64,000 bases of DNA, taken from the NCBI RefSeq assembly GCF_008831125.1, contig NZ_WBKA01000004.1, positions 124,001 through 188,000 on the forward strand, written 5' to 3'. Both the position numbers and the translations under genes were made by a program. Below are positions 28,556 to 36,059 of the stretch, in pieces. How positions within the stretch are numbered: position 1 is the stretch's first letter; the number at the start of each line of letters is the position of its first letter. The notes under the pieces were generated by a model. The model saw only the letters and a program-made list of their open reading frames with translations, did not search any database and had not been told where the DNA came from. Source of the stretch: Pseudoclavibacter caeni (GTDB lineage Bacteria; Actinomycetota; Actinomycetes; Actinomycetales; Microbacteriaceae).

Positions 28556-29924
28556 TCACCCCCATGGAGCGGCCCGCACGAAACGAGCGAAATCGCGCTC
28601 GACCTGGTCGGCGTACGCGAGCGCCCAGTCCGTCATCGCCCGGTCGAAGCCGACGCCCTTGCCCAGGTAGCCGGCGATCCAGTGCAGGGCGCGACTCTGC
28701 GCGTGCGCGCGGCCGAGCAGCAGCCCGCAGGCGACGACGTACTCCTCGAACGTGCGGGGGCTCAGCCGGGAGAGATTCACCGACCCCTTCATGTCGCGGA
28801 ACTGGCGGATGTAGAAGTCGTGCCCGTTCACGCTCGCCCAGCCGAGGAACGGATCGGACACCGCCTGCAGGATGCGCTGGTGGTCGACGACGCGACGGCC
28901 GTCGTGCTCGTCCGCGCGCAGCGTCTCAGGGGTGGAGGCGTTCGGCCGGTTGGCCTCCGTCACCACCGAGCGCCCCGCCTCCTTCAGCTGCAGCACGAGC
29001 GGGTTGTCGTTCGCGTCGAGCAGCAGCACCACGTAGCAGCGGGTGCCCACACTGCCGACCCCGACCACGCGGCGGGCGCCGTCGACGAGGCGGTGGCTGC
29101 GCACCAGCATCCGCAGGTCGGGGCGCACCGACGCGAGGTAGCCGTGGAACAGCTCGCGCAGGGCGTCTGCGGTGACCCCGGTGACGTGCTGGAGCACGGG
29201 CGGCTGCTCGACAAAGCGGGGCACGCCCGTCTCGTCCGGCTCCGTCATCCGCCGCACCGCCTGCACCGCCGTGCGCGAGCGGGCCTTGTCCGCCGCCCGC
29301 TGGAACGCCTTGACCGACGAGCTGTGCATCTGGGCGGCGATCGTGGCGTCGTCGACGCTCGCGTAGTAGCGGTCGAGCGCCGACCAGCGCGACAGCTTCC
29401 GTATCGCCCGCCGGTAGGCCTGCGCAGTCTGCAGCGCGAGGTGGCTGACCGCCGCGGCGTCGAACCCGGCGTCGCGCGCCGAGGACGACGCTGGTCACCA
29501 GCCGGCGCACGTCCCACTCCCAGGGCCCCGGCGCGGCCTCGTCGAAGTCATTGAGGTCGAACACGAGCCGGCGCTCCGGCGAGGCGAACAGGCCGAAGTT
29601 GCTGATGTGCGCATCCCCGCAGATGACGATCTGCTGGCCGGTGTCCTCCTGTGCGGCGAGGTCGTGGGCCATGAGCCGGGCGGAGCCGCGGTAGAACGTG
29701 AACGCGCTGGCGGCCATCCGCTGCCAGCGCAGTCCGATCAGGTCCGGCAGCCGGGTGCGATTCTGCTCGGCGAGCAGCGCCACGGGGTCGCGGTCGACCG
29801 GATGGAACGTGGCGAGCCGCTCGAACGGCTGGCAGGCGCGGGCGAGCTTCCCCTCGCGCCGCTGCTGCTTCGCGGTGAGATGCTCGCGCACCTCGTCCGT
29901 CGTACTGTAGATGCCTCGACTCAT
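28556..29924 (-). pseudogene. DUF2252 family gene with a frameshift
   Basis: DUF2252 proteins (about 440-460 residues, function unknown, kinase-like fold) contain FYRGSARLMAHDL, GDAHISNFGLF and DLNDFDEA near the N terminus; all are here, read from ATG 29924 (GGAGG seven bases upstream). Near 29480 the frame breaks: the segment ending in RRLVTSVVL continues as ARDAGFDAAAVSHLALQTAQ only in the next frame, which runs to the stop at 28556 with the rest of the domain intact (HSSSVKAFQRAADKA, SVGTRCYVVLL, HDFYIRQFRDMKGSV). One extra base (in 29472-29484, a run of CG) explains it. Either a recent inactivation or a sequencing error. Confidence 0.8.
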
Positions 29925-29956
29925 CCGCACGCCTCCATCCGCTCCGGTCACCCCGG

Positions 29957-30343
29957 TCATCTCTGCCGGCTCTGCCGTTCCACCCGCTGGCCGTCTCGAC
30001 CGCCTCGCTCGTCGCCCACGATTCTCTCACCTGCAGGTGGGCAAGGCCCGATGCCATCCGGATCGCACGGGTGTCCGGCGCTCTCATCGACCGAGGGGAT
30101 GGCGTTCTCGGTGTCGCCCGGTGCTCCCGGCTCGGTCTGCCCGCCACGAACGATGAATCGATCATCATCCGCCGCAGACAGCACGCCCTCTGCGCTGAGA
30201 CCAGCCAGCACACGTCTGACCAGGTCTGAATCCATGCCAAGACGTTCCCTGAGACGGCTGACCGTCATGTCCCCCGTCTGCCTCGCGAGCAGGAGGGCAT
30301 GTGCCTCTTGCGACAGCGCTGCGACAGCGCGAAGTGTCGTCAT
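29957..30343 (-). CDS. Small putative winged-helix protein
   Basis: An open frame of 128 residues from ATG 30343. Residues 1-65 resemble a winged helix: a first helix (LRAVAALSQEAHALLLARQ), a turn, MTVSRLRERLGMDSDLVRRVLAGLSAEGVLSA as helices 2 and 3, then a wing-like DDDRFIVRG. The remainder is unstructured. I find no close family. The frame is open further upstream (GTG 30469) but that part looks non-coding. Ribosome site is weak. It stands 32 bases before the DUF2252 pseudogene on the same strand, so it could have regulated it. Confidence 0.35.
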   Translation of the reverse strand: MTTLRAVAALSQEAHALLLARQTGDMTVSRLRERLGMDSDLVRRVLAGLSAEGVLSAADDDRFIVRGGQTEPGAPGDTENAIPSVDESAGHPCDPDGIGPCPPAGERIVGDERGGRDGQRVERQSRQR

Positions 30344-30810
30344 CGAGGTTCCGCACAGTCGACTCGACTGCGGCATCGATCGCCTCGGCAAGAGGTCCAT
30401 CGCAGATGACCCGGTCCAGAAAGCGTGGCGCTCCCGGCGTGGCCTTACTCCTCGCGTCTCATCTGACACCGCGGCGGGAACGTGACATCCGCCCCCTCCG
30501 CCACCATCTCCGATGCCCTCGACGAGCTGGTCGCGAATCCGATCAAGGTCGGATCCCCTGGCCGGCGCGAACCGCGCCTCTTCGGCCAGGCCGAGGATCA
30601 GCGTCCCCCGCTGGTGCTGGCGAACGCGCTGACAGATTCCCCGACGGAGAAACCGATTCCGTCAGAGCTGGCCTTGGCCTCATGATCGGAATCATCACTC
30701 CCCTGTCGTTGCAGCCTCGCGACGACATCGGCGGATGAGGCGACATCAGATGCTGTCTCCCGATCGTCCTGATCGACTGCGTTCACCCGCCCCGTCAGTG
30801 GCGCTCGCTC

Positions 30811-30876
30811 ACCGCTCACTCACCTTTCGCCCTGCACAGACGGGCAAGTGACGAGAAGTGAGAGTGAGTGAGCGGT
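30811..30876. repeat. 13-bp inverted repeat with 40-base spacer
   Basis: ACCGCTCACTCAC (30811-30823) and its exact complement GTGAGTGAGCGGT (30864-30876). The arms contain short internal CACT/GTGA repeats, so the sequence may be a simple large hairpin. No transposase gene lies between or beside the arms. Confidence 0.5.
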
Positions 30877-31017
30877 CAGGGCGATCACCGGCCCTGGCAT
30901 GACGGCCCCACCCTGTCGTCTTCGTGACGCAAGGCGTTGTCGGCCCGTTGCCGGCATCGGGTGACCGCCGATGGGGACACGACCACCTTTGAGACGGTGC
31001 AGACCTCTTCGCCATGT

Positions 31018-31033
31018 GTGTCAGGCCTGACAC
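31018..31033. promoter_or_regulatory. 16-bp perfect palindrome
   Basis: GTGTCAGGCCTGACAC, an exact palindrome in non-coding sequence 175 bases upstream of tRNA-Leu. Size and symmetry fit a dimeric repressor operator, but no adjacent gene is recognised for it. Confidence 0.4.
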
Positions 31034-31207
31034 CGAGACTCCCCGTGAGAGGTCGCGGTCTTAGGCACCGTGGGAAGAGATCGGCGTCGGGAGAGGTCAC
31101 GACAGCCATCCTCCTGGCCATCGAAGACAGGCCCAGCGTCCCCTTTGACTCCGACCGCGGACCCCGGCGCACAGACACCCGGCCCGAGACGCTAGGCTGT
31201 CAGTCGC

Positions 31208-31288
31208 GCGGGAGTGGTGGAACTGGCAGACACGCAGGATTTAGGTTCCTGTGCCGAGCGCGTGCGGGTTCGAGTCCCGTCTCCCGCA
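31208..31288 (+). tRNA. tRNA-Leu (anticodon UAG)
   Basis: A type II tRNA: acceptor GCGGGAG pairs with CTCCCGC; the anticodon stem CAGGA/TCCTG holds loop TTTAGGT with anticodon TAG; a long variable arm follows, then the T-arm with GGTTCGAGTCC. CCA is not encoded (CAC follows the discriminator A). TAGGCT at 31193-31198 is a suitable -10 box. Confidence 0.95.
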
Positions 31289-31410
31289 CACCGGCCGCAT
31301 CGACATCGCCCCTCGAGGCCATCGCTCATCCAGCCCCAGCACGGGCGATCGACGCACCGGTGGCGACCTCGTCTGGAAGCTCGTCGCTTCCGTGCAGCCG
31401 CACCAGCGCA
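31289..31410. other. Sequence between tRNA-Leu and the tandem repeat
   Basis: No gene or structure seen in these 120 bases beyond general C-richness. With the repeat and the following 240 bases it makes a 465-base gap before the acyl-CoA ligase. Confidence 0.4.
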
Positions 31411-31513
31411 GTCACCCCAGCAGCTCGACACACCCCAGCAGAGTCACCCCGACATCTCGACATGCCCCAGCACGGTCACCCCGCTACCTCGAGAGGCCCA
31501 GCACGTTCACCCC
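31411..31513 (+). repeat. Imperfect tandem repeat, 32-bp period, about 3.3 copies
   Basis: Units start at 31411, 31443, 31475 and 31506 with GTCACCCC (TTCACCCC in the last). The shared pattern is GTCACCCC-N5-CTCGA-N4-CCCAGCA. Periods are 32, 32 and 31 bases. The copies differ mainly in the middle, which argues against very recent duplication. It lies between tRNA-Leu and the acyl-CoA ligase gene. Confidence 0.65.
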
Positions 31514-31753
31514 ACCCCTGCCACAGCCGCTTGGAGGAACTCTCCAATCCGAGCGCGCAGTCTTGGTGAGATCACAGCATCCTCGACCCCGCCTGACCCG
31601 TAGCCTGAGATCCACGACACCACGGGGACCACCCCGCACACCGGGGCGACACCCCGCGAGCGAGCCCCCGCCAGCGAGGCCCGCCCCACGAACGGCCCCC
31701 ACCGAGCCGGGAGCTCCCCACACCGGGTGCCGTCAGAAGAGCGAAGGACGCCG

Positions 31754-33448
31754 ATGCCACACTCCCGCCCCTGGACCGCCGCCTACGCCCCGGGCGTGCC
31801 CGCCGACATCCCGCCGGTCACCGACACGCTCGTGCACGCGTTCGAGCGCAGCGTGCGCGAGCACGGCGCGCGGACGGCCACGGACTTCCTGGGCGGCACG
31901 CTCTCCTACCGCGATCTGGGCGAGCAGGTGCACGCCATCGCGCAGGCGCTCGCGGATCTCGGGGTGCGGCGCGGCGACCGGGTCGCGCTGGCCCTGCCGA
32001 ACTGCCCGCAGCACGTGGTCGCGTTCTACGCGGTGCTGCGCATCGGCGGCATCGTCGTCGAGCACAACCCGCAGTACACGGCGGCCGAGCTCGCCGTGCA
32101 GTTCGCCAATCATCAGGCCCGCGTCGCGATCGTCTGGGACGCCGTGTGCGACACGATCGCCGGCTTCGACCGGTCGGCCCGCCCCGACCACGTCATCGCC
32201 GTCGACATCACCCGGGCGCTGCCGCGGCGCACCCGGCTCGCCCTCCGACTGCCCGTGCCCCGCGCCCGAGCGCTGCGCCGAGCCATGACGATCACCCCGA
32301 GCACGCCCGTGCTGCGTTGGGAGGCCCTCGTGCGCGACACCGCGCCTCTCGCCGCCACCACCCCGCTGCCCGTGCCCGAGGACGTCGCCGTGCTGCAGTA
32401 CACGTCCGGCACGACCGGCGCCCCGAAGGCCGCGATTCTCACCCACGCGAATCTGCGGGCCAACGAGCTGATGGGCGAGGCCTGGGTGCCCGGACTGCGA
32501 CCGGGCCGCGAGGTGTTCGCCGCCGTGCTGCCGTTCTTCCACGCCTACGGGCTCACCCTGTGCCTGTCGTACGGCATCGCGACCGGGGCGACGCTCGTGC
32601 TGCAGCCCCGTTTCAGCCTCGACCAGCTGATCGCCGCGCAGCGCCGCCGGCCGATCACCTTCATGCCCGCCGTCCCGCCGATCTACGCGCGGCTGGCCGA
32701 CGCCGCCGAAGCCGGCCGGGTCGACCTGCACTCGGTGCGGTTCTCGATCAGCGGCGCGATGGCGCTCGACCCCGACCTCGTCGCCCGCTGGGAGTCGCTC
32801 AGCGGCGGCCTGCTCGTCGAGGGCTACGGGATGACCGAGGCGTCACCGATCATCGCCGGCAACCCGATCGGCGCGCACCGGCGTCCGGGCGCCGTGGGCG
32901 TGCCCTTCCCCGGCACCGACGCGCGCGTGGTCGATCCGCTGGATCCCTCGCGCGAGGTGGCCCCGGGTGAGCCCGGCGAGCTCGTGGTGCGCGGGCCGCA
33001 GGTGTTCGCCGGCTACTGGCAGCGTCCGGACGCGACGGCAGCGACCCTGCTGCCCGGCGGCTGGCTGCGCACCGGCGATGTCGTCACGATGACGCCGGAC
33101 GGGTTCATCATCGTGGTCGACCGGCTCAAGGAGCTCATCGTCACCGGTGGCTTCAACGTGTCGCCGAGCGAGGTGGAGACCGTGCTGCGGGAGCATCCCG
33201 ACGTGCGCGACGTCGCCGTGGTCGGGGCGCGCCGCCCCTCCGGCGACGAACAGGTCACCGCGGTGCTCGTGCTGCGGGAGGGCTGCCGGCTCGACGTCGC
33301 CGCGCTGCGCGCGTTCTGCCGCCAGACGCTCGCCCGCTACAAGGTGCCGCGCGCGTTCGTGCCGGTGGACGCGCTGCCCGTCTCGCAGATGGGCAAGGTG
33401 CTGCGCCGGCGGGTGCTCGAGCTGCTGCCCCGCGGCGCCGCCGCCTGA
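31754..33448 (+). CDS. AMP-dependent acyl-CoA synthetase (long-chain fatty acid-CoA ligase type)
   Basis: A 564-residue ANL-superfamily enzyme that activates a carboxylic acid to its acyl-AMP and CoA thioester. Motifs: YTSGTTGAPKAAILTH (P-loop), VEGYGMTEASPI, and YWQRPDATAATLLPGGWLRTGDV with the hinge DRLKELIVTGGFNVSPSE, plus the catalytic Lys in GKVLRR near the C terminus. ATG 31754 has AAGGA seven bases upstream. Substrate length cannot be fixed by sequence; similarity is to FadD enzymes. It ends one base before the convergent rdgB. Confidence 0.9.
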   Translation: MPHSRPWTAAYAPGVPADIPPVTDTLVHAFERSVREHGARTATDFLGGTLSYRDLGEQVHAIAQALADLGVRRGDRVALALPNCPQHVVAFYAVLRIGGIVVEHNPQYTAAELAVQFANHQARVAIVWDAVCDTIAGFDRSARPDHVIAVDITRALPRRTRLALRLPVPRARALRRAMTITPSTPVLRWEALVRDTAPLAATTPLPVPEDVAVLQYTSGTTGAPKAAILTHANLRANELMGEAWVPGLRPGREVFAAVLPFFHAYGLTLCLSYGIATGATLVLQPRFSLDQLIAAQRRRPITFMPAVPPIYARLADAAEAGRVDLHSVRFSISGAMALDPDLVARWESLSGGLLVEGYGMTEASPIIAGNPIGAHRRPGAVGVPFPGTDARVVDPLDPSREVAPGEPGELVVRGPQVFAGYWQRPDATAATLLPGGWLRTGDVVTMTPDGFIIVVDRLKELIVTGGFNVSPSEVETVLREHPDVRDVAVVGARRPSGDEQVTAVLVLREGCRLDVAALRAFCRQTLARYKVPRAFVPVDALPVSQMGKVLRRRVLELLPRGAAA

Positions 33449-33449
33449 G

Positions 33450-34067
33450 TCACGCCCCGGCGCCGAACTCCTCGCGCAGGATCGGCACGAGGGCGCGGAA
33501 CGCGCGGGCTCGGTGTGACAGGCCGTTCTTCTCCTTGGCGGTGAGCTCGGCGGCCGAGCGACGCTCGCCCTGCGGCTGGAACACCGGGTCGTAGCCGAAG
33601 CCGCCGGTGCCGCGCTCCTCGCGCAGCAGCACGCCGGGCCAGCGTCCCACGACCGTGTGCTCGCGGGCGGGGCCGCCCTGCGCGTCCGGGACGACCAGGG
33701 CGATCGCGCACACGAACGTCGCCCGCCGGTGCTCGTCGGGCACGTCGGCGAGCTGCTCGAGCAGCAGGCGCCGGTTGAAGACGTCCGAGGCCTGCGAGCC
33801 GCCCCAGCGGGCCGAGAAGATCCCCGGCGCACCGCCGAGCACGTCCACGGCGATCCCCGAGTCATCGGCGAACGCGGGGCGACCGTCGTGCTCGACCGCG
33901 GCGCGAGCTTTGATGAGCGCGTTCGCCTCGAAGGTCACCCCGTTCTCGACGGGCTCCGGGCCGTCGTACGCGTCGACGGTGGCCCCGGGCAGAGCCTCGC
34001 CGACGATGCGCCGGAACTCGGCGAGTTTGTGGGCGTTGTGGCTGGAGAGCAGCAGCGGTGTGGTCAT
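33450..34067 (-). CDS. rdgB: dITP/XTP pyrophosphatase (RdgB/HAM1)
   Basis: A 205-residue house-cleaning enzyme hydrolysing dITP, XTP and related non-canonical purine nucleotides. SSHNAHKLAEFRRI at the N terminus, FADDSGIAVDVLGGAPGIFSARWGG-type residues (metal and base site), and GGFGYDPVFQP are intact, with SHRARAF at the end. ATG 34067 is chosen for the usual family N terminus; ATG 34079 would add four residues. No strong ribosome site is seen for either. Confidence 0.94.
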   Translation of the reverse strand: MTTPLLLSSHNAHKLAEFRRIVGEALPGATVDAYDGPEPVENGVTFEANALIKARAAVEHDGRPAFADDSGIAVDVLGGAPGIFSARWGGSQASDVFNRRLLLEQLADVPDEHRRATFVCAIALVVPDAQGGPAREHTVVGRWPGVLLREERGTGGFGYDPVFQPQGERRSAAELTAKEKNGLSHRARAFRALVPILREEFGAGA

Positions 34068-34148
34068 GGCCCCAATCATCCCACCACGCCCGCACCTGGC
34101 CGCTGAACCGGTGTGAACAGGTGTCAGCCCCGGTGCTAGGGTGGCGCC

Positions 34149-35480
34149 ATGCGCAATGCGAACGTGTCACCGCTGACCACCGCGACGTCGACCGCCCTGC
34201 TCACCGACCGCTACGAGCTGACGATGCTCGACGCCGCCCTGCTCGACGGCACCGCCGACATCCCCTGCCTGTTCGAGCTGTTCGCCCGGCACCTGCCCAC
34301 CGGACGCCGCTACGGCGTCGTGGCCGGCACCGGCCGACTGCTCGAGGCGCTGCGGGACTTCCGCTTCACCGACGAGCAGCTCGCGTTCCTGCGCGACGAG
34401 CACGTCGTGCGCCCCGAGACGATCGAGTGGCTGGCTGACTACCGCTACGACGGCAACGTCTTCGGCTACCGCGAGGGCGAGCTGTACTTCGACCACTCGC
34501 CACTGGTCACCTTCGAGACCGACTTCGCCCACGGGGTGATGCTCGAGACGCTCGCGCTGAGCGTGTACAACTACGACTCCGCCGTCGCCAGCGCGGCCAG
34601 CCGGATGACCCTCGCCGCCCGCGGGCGCCCGCTGGCCGAGATGGGCTCGCGGCGGACGAACGAGACGGCCGCCGTCGCCGGCACCCGCGCCGCGTACATC
34701 GCCGGGTTCGCCGCCAGCTCGAACCTCGAGGCGGGGCGACGGTGGGGCATCCCGACCATGGGCACCGCCGCCCACGCGTGGACGCTGCTGCACGACACCG
34801 AGGAGGAGGCGTTCCGCGCCCAGATCGAGGCGATGGGCACCGACACGACCCTGCTCGTCGACACCTACGACATCACGAAGGGCGTCGAGACGGCGATCCG
34901 CGTGGCGGGACCGCACCTCGGCGGCGTGCGCATCGACTCCGGCGACCTGCCGAGCACCGCGGCGGCCGTGCGTCGCCAGCTGGACGCCCTCGGCGCCACG
35001 GAGACGAAGATCACGGTCACCAACGACCTCACCGAGTACGCGATCGCCGCACTGGCCGCGAGCCCGGTCGACAGCTACGGCGTGGGCACGTCGGTGCTCA
35101 CCGGCTCGGGGCACGCGACCGCGGGGATGGTCTACAAGCTCACCAGCCGGCAGAACCCCGACGGGTCGTGGACGGCGGTGCAGAAGGCCAGCGCCGGCAA
35201 GGGCCACCGCGGCGGGCGCAAGGACGCCGCCCGGCGCATCGACGCCCGGGGTCGTGCCACGGCCGAGGTCATCGCGGTGGAGAAGACGGCGGCCACCCAG
35301 CCCGACGACCGGCCACTGCTCGTCCCGCTCATGCAGCGCGGCGAGGCGCTGCATGAGCATCTGGGCGCGGCGGGCACCCGCGCGGCGCGCGAGCACCACG
35401 CCCGCGTGCTCGAGGAGCTGCCGCCGAACGGCCGTCGCATGTCGAGTGGCGAGCCTGCCATCCCGAGCCTGTTCGTCTGA
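34149..35480 (+). CDS. pncB: Nicotinate phosphoribosyltransferase
   Basis: A 443-residue NAD salvage enzyme forming nicotinate mononucleotide. LLTDRYELTMLDAAL at the N terminus, EMGSRRTNE, GIPTMGTAAHAW, DTYDITKGVETA and GVRIDSGDL near the phosphoribosyl site are all present. ATG 34149 lies six bases after TAGGGT (34137-34142): a leaderless mRNA. pnuC, for nicotinamide riboside uptake, lies 7 kb away. Confidence 0.95.
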   Translation: MRNANVSPLTTATSTALLTDRYELTMLDAALLDGTADIPCLFELFARHLPTGRRYGVVAGTGRLLEALRDFRFTDEQLAFLRDEHVVRPETIEWLADYRYDGNVFGYREGELYFDHSPLVTFETDFAHGVMLETLALSVYNYDSAVASAASRMTLAARGRPLAEMGSRRTNETAAVAGTRAAYIAGFAASSNLEAGRRWGIPTMGTAAHAWTLLHDTEEEAFRAQIEAMGTDTTLLVDTYDITKGVETAIRVAGPHLGGVRIDSGDLPSTAAAVRRQLDALGATETKITVTNDLTEYAIAALAASPVDSYGVGTSVLTGSGHATAGMVYKLTSRQNPDGSWTAVQKASAGKGHRGGRKDAARRIDARGRATAEVIAVEKTAATQPDDRPLLVPLMQRGEALHEHLGAAGTRAAREHHARVLEELPPNGRRMSSGEPAIPSLFV

Positions 35481-35537
35481 GTCGGCTGCGGGCTGAACCC
35501 TGCCGCAGGAGATCGGGCTCCGGGCCGTCAGGCGCGA

Positions 35538-35828
35538 CTACTCGTCGCGCATGCGCTCGTAGATCTCCTTGCACTCCGGGCAGACGGGGAACTTCTCCGG
35601 ATCCCGCCCGGGCGTCCAGATCTTGCCGCACAGCGCCCGCACCGGGGTGCCGTTCACCGCGGACTCGAGGATCTGCTCCTTGCGCACATAGTGCGAGAAC
35701 CGGTCGTGGTCGCCGTCCTCCTCGAGCTCGCGCATCTCGCGCTCGAGGACCGCGACGCTGCCCGAGTCGAGTTCGCGCTCGAGCTCCCGCAGCGGATCAT
35801 CGTCCGGTCCGTCCAGCATCTCCGCCAT
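35538..35828 (-). CDS. DUF3039 zinc-ribbon-like protein
   Basis: A 96-residue acidic protein. The C-terminal half has ALCGKIW and FPVCPECKEIY, three cysteines in a CxnCxxC pattern that, with a nearby His or Cys, could bind zinc. This is the DUF3039 layout, conserved in actinobacteria, function unknown. GAGGAGG lies five bases before ATG 35828; a GTG just upstream is a less likely start. Confidence 0.85.
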   Translation of the reverse strand: MAEMLDGPDDDPLRELERELDSGSVAVLEREMRELEEDGDHDRFSHYVRKEQILESAVNGTPVRALCGKIWTPGRDPEKFPVCPECKEIYERMRDE

Positions 35829-36020
35829 CACAGCCTCCTCGTCACGTCGACGTCAGCCGAGCCACGGCTCACGCGACCGCCCTCGGGCCACGCGCGCACG
35901 CGTCTCACGCGTCTCACGCGGCAGCTTACCGCGCCGCACACGGCCCGACGGGTCCAGCCGGGACCAGTCGTCGGACCGCCGGGATCAGCAGCGCGCCGGA
36001 TGCGGGCCGACAGGTCCGCT

Positions 36021-36053
36021 CCCCGGCGGTCGAGCCCTGCCCGGCCGCCGGGG
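36021..36053 (-). terminator. Hairpin terminator after the HtrA protease gene
   Basis: CCCCGGCGG and CCGCCGGGG, a perfect 9-bp stem with a 15-base loop, begins seven bases beyond the stop. Confidence 0.55.
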
Positions 36054-36059
36054 ACGCGA

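Larger units (their letters stand above)
30344..31207. other. Gene-poor stretch before tRNA-Leu
   Basis: About 860 bases with several short frames but none convincing; codon use and composition are unlike the flanking genes (less GC-rich, no third-position bias). On the minus strand at about 30500-30650 the frame of the winged-helix ORF stays open and reads RGTLILGLAEEARFAP and then DRIRDQLVEGIG, perhaps a decayed gene lacking a start. It contains a 13-bp inverted repeat and a 16-bp palindrome (listed separately). Confidence 0.4.

Noticed and set aside
30482-30819. Two short ORFs (plus 30482-30685, minus 30598-30819) as genes
   Set aside because: They overlap each other, have weak or no ribosome sites, poor codon bias and no recognisable domain.
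31411-31513. CRISPR array
   Set aside because: Units abut with no unique spacers, the repeats diverge, and no cas gene is present.
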